Positions 48,486 through 57,587 of a DNA stretch of 64,000 nucleotides are shown piece by piece. Location: positions 83,834 to 147,833 of the forward strand of contig JAKZAN010000078.1 in the NCBI GenBank assembly GCA_023053545.1. The letters run 5' to 3'. The notes beneath the pieces are model-generated. The model saw only the letters and a program-made list of their open reading frames with translations. It searched no databases and was not told the origin of the DNA. The position numbers and the translations under genes were made by a program. Each line of letters opens with the position of its first letter. The first letter of the stretch is position 1. This DNA comes from Lepidurus packardi (Eukaryota > Arthropoda > Branchiopoda > Notostraca > Triopsidae).

Positions 48486-49108
48486 AATGTAACGTGTTGT
48501 GTGAAACGGTCCTTGAGTCGGCCGTCGTGGGTAACGATTATAAGCGCCGCGTGATAACTTTCTGCTAAGCTTTGAAGAAGATCTGCTACAACTTCTGCAT
48601 TTTCATCGTCTAGGCTTGATGTCGGTTCGTCTGCTAGCAGAACCGAAGGACTGTTAACTAACGCGCGGGCAATTGACGCCCGCTGCTGTTGCCCTATGCT
48701 AAGTTGTGAGGCATGCCGATTTGCAAATTCCGCCAATCCCAACTGGCCTAATAAGGTTTTTGCTTTATCCGTAGATTTGGATCCAGTTGCCAACCAAGAA
48801 GCTAATTCTAGATTTTCGAGAATGCTTATTGAAGCCACAAAATGCGCTTCTTGGAGTACAATGCCGATATGTTGCCCTCGAAAATGATCGAGCTCTTTTG
48901 GGGTAAGTGTTGAAATATCAACATTTCCAATATTGATACTCCCCGATTCTGGCCGCTGTAGTCCTGCCAACAAATGCAGTAAAGTGGTCTTTCCCTTCCC
49001 TGACCCACCCGTGATGAGTAGTGTTCTATGGGCTTCACAGATTAAATCTGGAAAATAGAAAGGTTTGGATTTATCGTAACTAAACGTAAGTTGACTAGTT
49101 TGTATCAT
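48482..49108 (-). CDS. ABC transporter ATP-binding protein (LolD/MacB-like)
   Basis: A 208-residue ATPase. Walker A is ITGGSGKGKTTLLHLLAGLQ near residue 33, the Q-loop IVLQEAHFVASISILENLELA near 83, the signature LSIGQQQRASIARALV near 135, Walker B SVLLADEPTSSLDDENAEV near 155, and the H-loop IIVTHDGRLKDRF near 190. It energises the FtsX-type permease encoded immediately downstream. A TAGATTTG -7 box lies 16 bases upstream, so it is the first gene of a four-gene operon ending with the YjjG gene. Confidence 0.93.
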   Translation of the reverse strand: MIQTSQLTFSYDKSKPFYFPDLICEAHRTLLITGGSGKGKTTLLHLLAGLQRPESGSINIGNVDISTLTPKELDHFRGQHIGIVLQEAHFVASISILENLELASWLATGSKSTDKAKTLLGQLGLAEFANRHASQLSIGQQQRASIARALVNSPSVLLADEPTSSLDDENAEVVADLLQSLAESYHAALIIVTHDGRLKDRFTQHVTL

Positions 49109-49124
49109 GTGTAAAAATTCATCA

Positions 49125-49132
49125 CAAATCTA
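49125..49132 (-). promoter_or_regulatory. -7 promoter box of the ABC-transporter operon
   Basis: Minus-strand TAGATTTG fits TAnnTTTG, 16 bases before the ATPase ATG. No -33 TTG at 17-23 bases and no recognisable Zur box, though Bacteroidota Zur sites are poorly known to me. Confidence 0.45.
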
Positions 49133-49251
49133 AAGTAATTTAACGCATTTGGGATATAACAAAATATTAAATTGAAACAGAATCAGTATAAAATTTAAAA
49201 AACTTATAAGCTTAAATAAGAAAGATATAAATTTTTCAATATCGCGAAACA

Positions 49252-49259
49252 TACCTTTG
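49252..49259 (+). promoter_or_regulatory. -7 promoter box of the small unknown gene
   Basis: TACCTTTG fits TAnnTTTG, 9 bases before the ATG at 49269. It supports the small gene as real. Confidence 0.45.
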
Positions 49260-49268
49260 AAATAAAAA

Positions 49269-49637
49269 ATGTTTGTCATGGGCTATATTATGTTAAACAT
49301 CAACACTTCTGGAGGCGCTGAAAAATACATCTTCTTTTTTGCCGATTACATAAAAGAGGCTTGGCTCGCGTTGGTCAATGATGACGAAAGCAATAAGATT
49401 GTGAAGCAGTTTAAGTGCAAAAAAATGCATGACTGCCTACCAAATTTGGCGCGCACGATTAACGAATTAGGCGTCCTTAAAAGCTATGAAACGACGGGTT
49501 TAAGTGACGAGTTGAAAGCTAAAGTTGACGCCGTGTTATCCAACTTGCCTGCACCAAATAGCATCTATCAAAACACACACGAATCTGATTCACTTTTGAG
49601 TTGGCTAAGCCGAACATTTTCTAATAAACCAAATTAA
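49269..49637 (+). CDS. Small protein of unknown function
   Basis: A 122-residue protein I do not recognise. It starts MFVMGYIMLNINTSGGAEKYIFFFADYIKEAW, with no convincing signal peptide; an ATG at 49278 is an alternative start. The middle is helical and charged (DDESNKIVKQFKCKKMHDCLPNLARTINELGVLKSYETTG), with two cysteines near residues 56 and 61, and the end is polar (SDSLLSWLSRTFSNKPN). A -7 box precedes it, and its stop overlaps radC tail to tail by 4 bases. Codon use looks like its neighbours. Confidence 0.65.
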   Translation: MFVMGYIMLNINTSGGAEKYIFFFADYIKEAWLALVNDDESNKIVKQFKCKKMHDCLPNLARTINELGVLKSYETTGLSDELKAKVDAVLSNLPAPNSIYQNTHESDSLLSWLSRTFSNKPN

Positions 49638-50329
49638 AGGAGTCCATCATCAGCAAAACTAAAATAGCTTTTTTCAGTAACAATCACATGATCCAGCACC
49701 TTAACATCAAGATTTTCCCCTGCTGTTTTTAATTTTTTGGTGATTAGTTTGTCGGCTTCACTTGGAATTAATGTTCCAGAAGGATGGTTGTGCGACAAAA
49801 TGATCGAGGTGGCGTGGTGTTCAAGTGCCAATTTAAAAGCAAGACGAACGTCGACAACGGTTCCTGTTATCCCACCTTTACTAAGTTGCGTTTTATAAAT
49901 TACTTTATTGGAATTATTGAGATAAAGCACCCAAAACTCCTCATGTGGCAACTCGCCAATTATTGGTTTCATCAGTTCAAAAACAGATAAACTAGAGCTA
50001 ATACGGAATAGTTCGACCGGTTCTGTTTCGCGATGTCTGCGCCCAATTTCGAGTGCAGCAACAATTGAAATTGCCTTTGCCTCGCCTATGCCTCGAAATT
50101 GTTTGAGTTGCTGAACGGAAATTTTGCCAAGGGCATTAAAACTATTTTGATTCTCGGATAATATGCGCCGGCTTAAATCTACTGCGCTCTCATTTCTGGA
50201 TCCTGAACCAATGATAATACCCAAAAGTTCTGCATCTGAAAGCGCCGATTTGCCTTTGGTTAATAATTTTTCACGTGGACGGTCATCTTCAGACCAGCTG
50301 CGAATTGGGAAGTGTGTTTGCTCTGACAT
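49634..50329 (-). CDS. radC: RadC-family JAB/MPN domain protein
   Basis: A 231-residue protein from the ATG at 50329 (MSEQTHFPIRSWSEDDRPREKLLTKG); the longer frame adds a non-family extension. An N-terminal helix-hairpin-helix part has GKSALSDAELLGIIIGSGSRNESAVDLSRRIL and LKQFRGIGEAKAISIVAALEIGRR. The JAB1/MPN metal site is ILSHNHPSGTLIPSEADKLITKKLKTAGENLDVKVLDHVIV near residues 175-215, with the HxH and later Asp. The E. coli name refers to DNA repair, but a direct role is doubtful; the biochemical activity is unknown. Confidence 0.92.
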   Translation of the reverse strand: MSEQTHFPIRSWSEDDRPREKLLTKGKSALSDAELLGIIIGSGSRNESAVDLSRRILSENQNSFNALGKISVQQLKQFRGIGEAKAISIVAALEIGRRHRETEPVELFRISSSLSVFELMKPIIGELPHEEFWVLYLNNSNKVIYKTQLSKGGITGTVVDVRLAFKLALEHHATSIILSHNHPSGTLIPSEADKLITKKLKTAGENLDVKVLDHVIVTEKSYFSFADDGLL

Positions 50330-50594
50330 AGTTTGGCGTATAATTAATAAATGGCTTTGAATAGCTAAAGTAAGAAAAAATCCTTCATACCCGCCGCTGT
50401 AAAACAAAATAACAGCAACTTTATATTAAGCTCATTAATAAAAAAAACGCCACCCTACTTTGTAACACATTGTAGATTTTCCTATTAGCACCAAACTATT
50501 TCCTGACTGCACAGCAATGTAGAACACCACAACAGCAGAAATCCGCGAAAAAGAATGCAGGTACTCTATTTAAAGAGCGTTTGAGTTTCTATAC

Positions 50595-51956
50595 CTACTG
50601 GATAATTGACATTACATCATCAAAATTTAATCCCCCATAATTTCCAGAACTCATCAGCAGCAGTGCAATTTCTTGGTCAAGACCTTTGAGTTGGCCTAAA
50701 TAATCCTGAAAAGCATGCGGATTGGTATAAATTATCAGATCATTTCTGTTGAATGCGTCTGCAATTTGGGCTTCAGAAATCTCGTCCAACTGTTTGATTT
50801 TTAATGCCTCCGGCGAGTAGAATACCACAGCAGTATCTGCCGCATCAAGCGCACCTTCATATTCCTTGAGGAATTCAGGATTTAAACTGCTGTATGTGTG
50901 CAGTTCTAAGCAAGCAATTAGTTTTCGGTTCGGGTATTGTTCTTTAACGGCTTTTGTTGTTGCAGCTACTTTACTTGGAGAATGCGCAAAGTCTTTGTAG
51001 GCCACTCTTTTGTTGCTTTCGGCTATCTTTTCCAAACGTTTTGACGCACCTTTGAACGTTGCGATGGCTTCGTAGAAATCGGCTTCATCAACACCCATGT
51101 GTTGGCAAATCCATTTGGCACCCGCGAGATTGTTGAGATTGTGCGCCCCAAAAACTTCTATCGGCATTGGCCCTTCAGGTGTTTCAAGCAGCGTTGTTCC
51201 GTTTTCAACGGCGTATTCCGGTGTGTGGTAGCCCATTTTCCGAATTGGATTTGTGGCTGCTTCGGCGACCCGTTTCACTTCAGGATCATTTTCGTTATAA
51301 ACTAAAATACCGCCGTTAGTGATTAATGTGATGAACGTTTCAAACTGTTCCACATAATTTTCATAGGTTGGAAACACGTTGATATGATCCCAAGCAATGC
51401 CACTAATCAATGCGATATTGGGTTTGTATAGGTGAAATTTTGGTCTGCGGTCCATTGGCGATGACAAATATTCGTCGCCTTCCAAGACAATAAAATCATT
51501 TTGTTCCGTGAGGTGCACCATCGTGTCGAAGCCTTCGAGTTGTGCGCCAACCATGTAATCGACTTCGATACCGTGAAAGTGCATCACATGCAAGATCATC
51601 GACGTGATTGTTGTTTTGCCGTGTGATCCGCCAATTACGACACGCGTTTTGTTCTTCGATTGCTCGTATAAAAATTCCGGATAAGAATAAATTTTTAAGC
51701 CCAATTCCTGCGCGCGCAACAGCTCTGGATTGTCGGCTTTTGCGTGCATACCCAAGATAATTGCTTCAATATCAATCGTGATTTTCTCTGGAAACCAACC
51801 CATTTCTGCTGGCAACAAGTTTTTCTTTTCCAATCGGGTTCGTGACGGCTCAAAAATAGCGTCATCGCTCCCAGTAACTTGGTATCCTTTGTTGTGTAAT
51901 GCAAGTGCAAGGTTGTGCATTGCGCTTCCGCCGATGGCAATAAAATGTGTTCGCAT
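50595..51956 (-). CDS. mpl: UDP-N-acetylmuramate:L-alanyl-gamma-D-glutamyl-meso-DAP ligase-like Mur ligase
   Basis: A 453-residue ATP-dependent ligase of peptidoglycan recycling from the ATG at 51956 (MRTHFIAIGGSAMHNLALAL); an upstream ATG gives a 9-residue non-family extension. The N-terminal UDP-binding domain is followed by the P-loop GGSHGKTTITSMILHVMHFHG near residue 110. The central domain has EGDEYLSSPMDRRPKFHLYKPNIALISGIAWDHINVFPT, typical of Mpl rather than MurC. The C-terminal domain includes KDFAHSPSKVAATTKAVKEQYPNRKLIACLELHTYSS. The missing Mpl partner genes are not in the window. A -7 box lies 64 bases upstream. Confidence 0.88.
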   Translation of the reverse strand: MRTHFIAIGGSAMHNLALALHNKGYQVTGSDDAIFEPSRTRLEKKNLLPAEMGWFPEKITIDIEAIILGMHAKADNPELLRAQELGLKIYSYPEFLYEQSKNKTRVVIGGSHGKTTITSMILHVMHFHGIEVDYMVGAQLEGFDTMVHLTEQNDFIVLEGDEYLSSPMDRRPKFHLYKPNIALISGIAWDHINVFPTYENYVEQFETFITLITNGGILVYNENDPEVKRVAEAATNPIRKMGYHTPEYAVENGTTLLETPEGPMPIEVFGAHNLNNLAGAKWICQHMGVDEADFYEAIATFKGASKRLEKIAESNKRVAYKDFAHSPSKVAATTKAVKEQYPNRKLIACLELHTYSSLNPEFLKEYEGALDAADTAVVFYSPEALKIKQLDEISEAQIADAFNRNDLIIYTNPHAFQDYLGQLKGLDQEIALLLMSSGNYGGLNFDDVMSIIQ

Positions 51957-52020
51957 AGGTTCTTGTTCAGCCTTTGCAGGCAACTTGGGTTGTTTTATAG
52001 ATGCTCCAAATGATAGCGTT

Positions 52021-52028
52021 CAAATGTA
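52021..52028 (-). promoter_or_regulatory. mpl -7 promoter box
   Basis: Minus-strand TACATTTG fits TAnnTTTG, 64 bases before the mpl ATG. No -33 TTG at standard spacing. Confidence 0.4.
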
Positions 52029-52092
52029 CAAAAAAATGATTTAGCGCTTTCCTCCCTATGGCAATTCGGGACGAGATTTTTAAGTTTATTGC

Positions 52093-52125
52093 AAAAAAAA
52101 CCGCCTCATTTTCATGAAGCGGTTT
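52093..52125 (-). terminator. Rho-independent terminator of the S46 peptidase gene
   Basis: Stem AAACCGC-c-TCAT/ATGA-a-GCGGTTT (one internal mismatch, loop of 4) followed on the minus strand by T8. It begins 22 bases after the peptidase stop. Confidence 0.88.
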
Positions 52126-52147
52126 CAAATGTTTTGGAAATAATTTC

Positions 52148-54292
52148 TTATTTCACCAATGTCATTTCATCAACAATGTGCTTGGCGCCTGAGAAGTTCT
52201 CAATTACCCAAAGTACATATCTAATATCAACATTGATTGTTCTTTGCAAGTTCTTGTCGAAGATTACGTCACCAGCCATCGCTTCGATGTTTCCATCAAA
52301 TGCCAAACCAATTAGTTCTCCTTTTCCGTTCAAAACTGGCGATCCTGAGTTTCCACCAGTGATGTCGTTATCTGTCAAGAAATTCACGTGAAGTGATCCG
52401 TCTTTATCTGCAAAACGACCAAAATCTTTGTTTTTGTTCATTTCGATAATACGTGTTGGCAAGTCAAATTCAGCATCGCCTTTTTTGTATTTCTTCACCT
52501 GACCATCAAGGGTTGTGTAGTTGTTGATTTTCGCATCATTGCGTTTGTCTGCTGGCAAAGCGCGAACTTTTCCGTAAGTCAATCGCAAAGTTGAATTTGC
52601 ATCAGGATATTTAATAGCGCCTATGTTAGATTCTCTTAAACCTTGCACCAAGTTTCTGAATGCAGCGCTATAATCATTTTGAGCTTTCGTGATTGCTTCA
52701 GATTTCGCATTAAAGTGCGTTAGCATATCATTAGACAACACAAACAAAGGATCATTAAGTATCATCGCTTCGCTTGGTGCTTGCAAAAATGCAGCGATGC
52801 GCTCTTGAGAAGTCAAGACGCTCATGTCAAAAATAGCATTCACATATTTCTTGAAATCGTTGTTGTTTTCTTTCGAAAGTTTTTCAACCAACGGCGCAAT
52901 AGCATACCCTTTTGATTTTGAAGCATACAAAGCCAATTGTGCTGCCATGATGTCTTTTTCTGCTGGAACGTGCAATTCTTTGAACATCTCTTCAGCCATT
53001 TCCAAAATCTGTGGCGCTGCAGCCTGACGCTTCGCAGCATCCGCTTTAGCATACATTTCCAACTGACGGCCTAAACCTCTTGAAACTGTTGCAAACGCAG
53101 ATGTTCTGAACAATTGTTGCATGTAGTTGTCATGACGCGATTTCTCGTTTGTCATCGCATAAAATGCATTGATGTCACGCACTACGTTTCCGTATTTCGC
53201 TTTGTTTTCTGGTTTGTTAGCCCACGTATTAAATTTAGCTTCCTGACCAGCTTTTGCTTTCGCAGTTCCAAATTTTGTCAAAGCATCAATCATTCCTTGA
53301 CGATTTTTCCAATAATTCGCTGTTGACGCAAATTTCGAAGCATAAACCAAGTTCAAAGCATCGCTCTGGTTCATGTATTTCTTCATATTGTCCATGCCGG
53401 TTTTAGCACCTTCAACCCATGCAGGATAAGCAAACTTTACGTTTTGCTCAATTCCAGCAGCTGGCATCCAACGGTTTGTTCTACCTGGATAACCCAAAAT
53501 CATAGCAAAATCACCTTCTTTCACACCGCCCATGTTTACAGGCAAGTAGTGTTTTGGTTGCAATGGTACGTTTTTCTCAGAATAATCAGCTGGATTTCCG
53601 TTCGCATCAGCATAAACTCTAAACATAGAGAAATCTGCTGTGTGACGTGGCCACTCCCAGTTGTCTGTGTCGCCACCAAATTTACCCAACGATTCTGGAG
53701 GAGTTCCCACTAAGCGAACGTCTTTATAATCTTGGTAAACAAAATAGTAATACTCATTTCCTTGGAAGAAAGGACGCACTGAAACAGTATATTTTCCGCC
53801 TTCGTTGTTCTCTTTTTCAATAACAGCAATTTCTTGGTTGATTGCTTTTTCGCGCTCCAATTCAGTCATTTTATCGTTCACTTTCGATAAAATTCTTTTT
53901 GAAACATCGTCCATACGCACAAAGAAACGCACATATAAACTTGAAGGCTTAATCTCTTCTTTGCGGTTTGCAGCCCAGTAACCGTTTTTCAACAAGTTCT
54001 TTTCCGCAGTCGATAATTCCGCAATTGCATCATATCCACAGTGGTGATTTGTTAAAACCAATCCGTCTTTTGAAACAATTTCAGCCGTACACCCACCGTT
54101 GAACTGCACAATAGCATCTTTCAAAGAATGGTTGTTAATGCTGTAAATTTCTTGGGCAGTCAACTGAAGACCCATCTTTTGCATATCACGGTGATTCAAC
54201 CGCTCAATAAACATCAAAAACCACATTCCTTCGTCCGCTTTTACAGGGATAACCATAAGGCACATGGTAATAAATAATACAATTTTTTTCAT
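52148..54292 (-). CDS. S46-family dipeptidyl-peptidase (DPP7-type)
   Basis: A 714-residue exported serine exopeptidase removing dipeptides from peptides for amino-acid nutrition, known from Bacteroidota and some Gammaproteobacteria. MKKIVLFITMCLMVIPVKA is the signal peptide. EGMWFLMFIERLNHRDMQKMG follows. The chymotrypsin-like domain has His in VLTNHHCGYDAI near residue 83 and the nucleophile Ser649 in ITGGNSGSPVLNGKGELIGLAFDGN. The residue 18 positions after the Ser is Gly667; DPP7 has Gly and DPP11 has Arg at this place, so hydrophobic (DPP7-type) rather than acidic specificity is expected. Periplasmic location is inferred. Single-gene unit with terminator. Confidence 0.93.
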   Translation of the reverse strand: MKKIVLFITMCLMVIPVKADEGMWFLMFIERLNHRDMQKMGLQLTAQEIYSINNHSLKDAIVQFNGGCTAEIVSKDGLVLTNHHCGYDAIAELSTAEKNLLKNGYWAANRKEEIKPSSLYVRFFVRMDDVSKRILSKVNDKMTELEREKAINQEIAVIEKENNEGGKYTVSVRPFFQGNEYYYFVYQDYKDVRLVGTPPESLGKFGGDTDNWEWPRHTADFSMFRVYADANGNPADYSEKNVPLQPKHYLPVNMGGVKEGDFAMILGYPGRTNRWMPAAGIEQNVKFAYPAWVEGAKTGMDNMKKYMNQSDALNLVYASKFASTANYWKNRQGMIDALTKFGTAKAKAGQEAKFNTWANKPENKAKYGNVVRDINAFYAMTNEKSRHDNYMQQLFRTSAFATVSRGLGRQLEMYAKADAAKRQAAAPQILEMAEEMFKELHVPAEKDIMAAQLALYASKSKGYAIAPLVEKLSKENNNDFKKYVNAIFDMSVLTSQERIAAFLQAPSEAMILNDPLFVLSNDMLTHFNAKSEAITKAQNDYSAAFRNLVQGLRESNIGAIKYPDANSTLRLTYGKVRALPADKRNDAKINNYTTLDGQVKKYKKGDAEFDLPTRIIEMNKNKDFGRFADKDGSLHVNFLTDNDITGGNSGSPVLNGKGELIGLAFDGNIEAMAGDVIFDKNLQRTINVDIRYVLWVIENFSGAKHIVDEMTLVK

Positions 54293-54429
54293 CGTTAAAT
54301 TTTAATTAGTTACTCACTTTTGCTAATAGACGCTCAAAATCTGGAATGTTACAGCCAAATTAAAATAAACGCTTTAGCGGCGCTAATATAAAGCATTTCA
54401 CGGTCATTAAAAACAATTATATTTGGTTT

Positions 54430-54532
54430 TTGGGCGAACGGCCGGGCTGTACGCTCCCAATCCGGCAAATCATCATTATAGTACCAAACAGCACTGTTTT
54501 TGCCGGGATTTCCGCTTCCATCCCTGTCGCGA
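54430..54532 (+). repeat. Dispersed intergenic repeat, copy G (divergent)
   Basis: Main content of the 329-base gap between the S46 peptidase and obgE, with the obgE terminator; the remainder is A/T-rich with no gene. Blocks: GGCGAACGGCCGGGCTG, AATCCGGCAAA, an unpaired centre, then TTTGCCGGGATTTCCGCTTCC and ATCCCTGTCGCG. ATCCGGCAAA pairs with TTTGCCGGGAT to form the central stem, replacing the usual T/A arms. Confidence 0.6.
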
Positions 54533-54568
54533 ATAGTACTGAAATTGAACCTAGCAGTTCATCTCAAA

Positions 54569-54598
54569 CAAAAAAAGCACCCCAAAAAGAAGTGCTTT
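54569..54598 (-). terminator. Rho-independent terminator of obgE
   Basis: Stem AAAGCAC/GTGCTTT with an 11-base loop, followed on the minus strand by T8. Located 24 bases after the obgE stop. Confidence 0.8.
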
Positions 54599-54621
54599 AA
54601 AATTTATATAGAAACAAAATA

Positions 54622-55629
54622 TTAAACCTCTTGGTTCAACATCTGCCACAATTTGTCTTTCAATTCAACCAGACCTTGCTGCGCAACCGAAGAGATAAAC
54701 AAATAAGGAACGCCATCTAATTTTTTATCCAAGTCTTTCCGCATTTCCAACTGTAATTCTTCGTCTAACATATCACATTTTGAAATGACTAATAAACGCT
54801 CTTTGTCTAACATTTCAGGGTTGTATTTTCTTAGCTCATTAATCAAAATATCAAATTCTGTCTTAATGTCGTCAGCATCTGCTGGAACTAAAAACAACAA
54901 TGTCGAATTTCTTTCAATGTGTCGCAAGAAATAATGCCCCAAGCCTTTTCCTTCCGCAGCGCCTTCAATAATTCCAGGAATATCTGCAATTACAAACGAA
55001 CGATAATCACGGTAGTTAACTATGCCCAGATTTGGTTTCAAGGTTGTAAAAGGATAATCTGCGATTTTAGGCTTTGCCGACGTTAAAACGGACAGCAATG
55101 TACTTTTACCCGCATTTGGAAACCCAACTAAACCCACATCTGCCAGCACTTTTAGCTCAAGAATCACGTCAACTTCTTCTGACGGCAATCCAGGCTGCGA
55201 ATAACGCGGCGTCTGGTTTGTGGAACTTCTAAAATGCCAGTTTCCAAGACCGCCTTTGCCGCCTTTTGCTAATATTTTCTTTTCACCTTGTTCTGTGATT
55301 TCAAACAAGATTTCGTTTGTGTCCTTATCGCGCACTACTGTTCCAAGCGGCACTTCAATAAATTTATCATCACCATCTGCACCTGTACTGCGATCGCCAC
55401 CACCATCACCACCGTGTCCAGCTTTGACGTGTCTGGCAAACTTCAAATGAAAAAGCGTCCATAATTCTTTGTTACCAACCAAGTAAACGTGCCCACCACG
55501 TCCGCCATCACCACCATCGGGGCCGCCTTTTTCAATGAATTTTTCTCGGTGCAAGTGCGTTGATCCTTTTCCGCCTTTTCCTGATGCAACAAATATTTTT
55601 ACGTAATCTACAAAATTTCCTTCGGTCAT
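54622..55629 (-). CDS. obgE: Obg-family GTPase
   Basis: A 335-residue GTPase that binds the 50S subunit and acts in ribosome assembly and growth control. The glycine-rich Obg domain fills residues 1-158 ([41 protein letters not shown]). The G domain has [29 protein letters not shown] near residue 168, the DIPGII switch near 214, and [11 protein letters not shown] near 283. The E. coli-type C-terminal acidic tail is absent, as in the short form. First gene to the right is a CNNM-type protein 61 bases away. Confidence 0.95.
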   Translation of the reverse strand: MTEGNFVDYVKIFVASGKGGKGSTHLHREKFIEKGGPDGGDGGRGGHVYLVGNKELWTLFHLKFARHVKAGHGGDGGGDRSTGADGDDKFIEVPLGTVVRDKDTNEILFEITEQGEKKILAKGGKGGLGNWHFRSSTNQTPRYSQPGLPSEEVDVILELKVLADVGLVGFPNAGKSTLLSVLTSAKPKIADYPFTTLKPNLGIVNYRDYRSFVIADIPGIIEGAAEGKGLGHYFLRHIERNSTLLFLVPADADDIKTEFDILINELRKYNPEMLDKERLLVISKCDMLDEELQLEMRKDLDKKLDGVPYLFISSVAQQGLVELKDKLWQMLNQEV

Positions 55630-55690
55630 TTTCTTATTGTATTGGCTTCAGCAAGCTGATGCACAAAAAATTATAATTATAATTGCAGCG

Positions 55691-56977
55691 TTAATCCTGC
55701 GATCTTGGGTTAATAGACTTCACTAAAACTTTATCAATTTTAATACCGTCCATATCCAACACTTCCATTTCAAAATCATTCCAAACGAGTTTCTGTCCTT
55801 CTTTTGGGATGAAAGACAATTCGGTCATGATTAAACCTGAAACAGTATTCACATCATAATCATTAATCAAATCATCCAATTCAAAATAGGTCAAAAAGTC
55901 GTGCAATGAGTAATGCCCGTCAACGAGCCACGTGCCATCCTCCCGCGCAACTAACTGAAAATCTTCTTTATAAAAATCTGAAGCATCGCCCACCAGCGCT
56001 TCAAGAATGTCATTAAGTGTTATAATACCTTCAAAATCACCATATTCATCAGAAACGAAGGCATAATGCACGCCGCTTGTTTTGAAGTTTTCCAAAGCCT
56101 TGTATGCCGTGGTTTGCTCCATGATATAAGGTGCTTCTGTAATAATTTCTGCCAAATTGAAATTTTCATTTTCAAAATGCGCAAAAATATTTTTTAAATT
56201 CACAACCCCAACAATATCGTCGTGATTCTCGCCATACACCGGATAAACCGAATGCAGTTCTTTCAACATCAAATCTTTTACGATTGTTTTGTCCGCATTT
56301 AAAGGCAGAAACACAACCGACTTCCGGTGTGTCATCAACGAATTTACTTTTCTGTCGCCAATATGGAAAACCCGTTCCACAATATCTTGTTCAATTTCCT
56401 GCACCTCGCCACCTTCTGTGCCTTCTTTGATGATTGCCTTAATTTCTTCCTCCGTAACCTTGCCGTCGGCGGAAGGTTTAATCATCAATATTTTTAGCAG
56501 AAATTCAGTCGAAACAGTAAGCAACCAAATGAAAGGTGCCGTTATAACCGAAATAAATTTCATAGGCAATGCAACTGCTTTTGCAATTGCTTCTGGATAG
56601 TTCAAGCCAATTCGCTTTGGAAGCAATTCGCCCAAAACCATCGAGAAAAAAGTCAGTACAATTACCACTAAAACCACAGCACCAGAATCGGCATATGGTT
56701 TCAGCACTTCATATCGTTCGAGGAATAATTTAACATCGGCCGTGATGCGATCACCGGAAAAAATACCGGTCAATATTCCGATTAATGTAATTCCGATTTG
56801 AACTGTTGAAAGAAATTTAGTTGGCGAATTTGCTAAGTCAAGCGCCGTTTGAGCACTTGCGTTGCCTTTTTTAGCAGCATTTTCGAGCCGGTTTTTTCGT
56901 GCTGATATAAGCGCAATTTCCGACATGGAAAAAACGCCATTTAGCAGAATCAGAAATAGAATTATTGTTATTTCCAT
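55691..56977 (-). CDS. CNNM/CorC-type membrane protein (DUF21-CBS-CorC_HlyC)
   Basis: A 428-residue membrane protein. The DUF21 domain (about 1-190) has four hydrophobic segments with SMSEIALISARKNRLENAAKKG near residue 18 and FFSMVLGELLPKRIGLNYPEAIA near 110. Two CBS modules follow from about residue 205 (DRKVNSLMTHRKSVVFLP, then YKALENFKTSGVHYAFVSDEYGDFEGIITLNDILEALVGD), and the CorC_HlyC domain closes it (VDGHYSLHDFLTYFELDD). Relatives export magnesium or sodium-coupled ions or act in Mg or Co resistance; the common label hemolysin is historical. 11 bases after adk. Confidence 0.88.
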   Translation of the reverse strand: MEITIILFLILLNGVFSMSEIALISARKNRLENAAKKGNASAQTALDLANSPTKFLSTVQIGITLIGILTGIFSGDRITADVKLFLERYEVLKPYADSGAVVLVVIVLTFFSMVLGELLPKRIGLNYPEAIAKAVALPMKFISVITAPFIWLLTVSTEFLLKILMIKPSADGKVTEEEIKAIIKEGTEGGEVQEIEQDIVERVFHIGDRKVNSLMTHRKSVVFLPLNADKTIVKDLMLKELHSVYPVYGENHDDIVGVVNLKNIFAHFENENFNLAEIITEAPYIMEQTTAYKALENFKTSGVHYAFVSDEYGDFEGIITLNDILEALVGDASDFYKEDFQLVAREDGTWLVDGHYSLHDFLTYFELDDLINDYDVNTVSGLIMTELSFIPKEGQKLVWNDFEMEVLDMDGIKIDKVLVKSINPRSQD

Positions 56978-56988
56978 AGTTGTGTAGG

Positions 56989-57561
56989 CTAGAACTGGTC
57001 AATCACAGCACTTAGTCGTGTCGTGATTTCAGCTATTGAGCCAATCCCGTTTACAGGGTAAAATTTATTTTGGTTTGTATAATAATCAATTAGTGGTGCT
57101 GTTTTTTCGTTATATTCTTGGTAACGGTTTCTGATTTTTTCTTCATCCTGATCGTCAGGTCGACCGCTGGTTTTGCCTCTTTCTAATAATCTTGCAACTA
57201 AAATATTGTCGTCCGCTTCTAATGCAACAGTTCCTGTAACCGACCAGCTTTTAGACGTCAAAAACGCGTCCAACGCCTGCGCTTGCGACAATGTTCTAGG
57301 ATATCCGTCAAACAAAAAGCCATTGCTTTCTGGCGCATTGTTCACAGCATCAATCAACATATTAGTTGTTACTTCGTCTGGAACCAAGTCGCCTTTATCC
57401 ATATAACTCTTCGCTAACCTACCCAAATCAGTTTCGTTTTTAATGTTAAAACGAAAAATATCACCTGTGGACAAATGCGTTAAATTGTATTTTTCTTTTA
57501 AAAATTCAGCTTGCGTTCCTTTACCTGCTCCAGGCTTTCCGAATAAAACAATGTTGATCAT
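56989..57561 (-). CDS. adk: Adenylate kinase
   Basis: A 190-residue kinase balancing ATP, ADP and AMP. P-loop VLFGKPGAGKGTQAEFL at the N terminus, AMP-binding HLSTGDIFRFNIKNETDLG, FDGYPRTLSQAQALD near residue 85, and the LID entry LLERGKTSGRPDDQDEEKIRNRYQEYNEKTAPLIDYY. The LID is the short type without zinc cysteines, consistent with 190 residues. It follows hpt by 26 bases; the two nucleotide-metabolism genes probably share a transcript. Confidence 0.96.
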   Translation of the reverse strand: MINIVLFGKPGAGKGTQAEFLKEKYNLTHLSTGDIFRFNIKNETDLGRLAKSYMDKGDLVPDEVTTNMLIDAVNNAPESNGFLFDGYPRTLSQAQALDAFLTSKSWSVTGTVALEADDNILVARLLERGKTSGRPDDQDEEKIRNRYQEYNEKTAPLIDYYTNQNKFYPVNGIGSIAEITTRLSAVIDQF

Positions 57562-57587
57562 AATGGTGTTCTAGCGCGTTTAGTTAT

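Noticed and set aside
55691-56977. Haemolysin label for the DUF21-CBS-CorC protein
   Set aside because: The label is historical; domains indicate an ion-transport-related membrane protein and no toxin feature is present.
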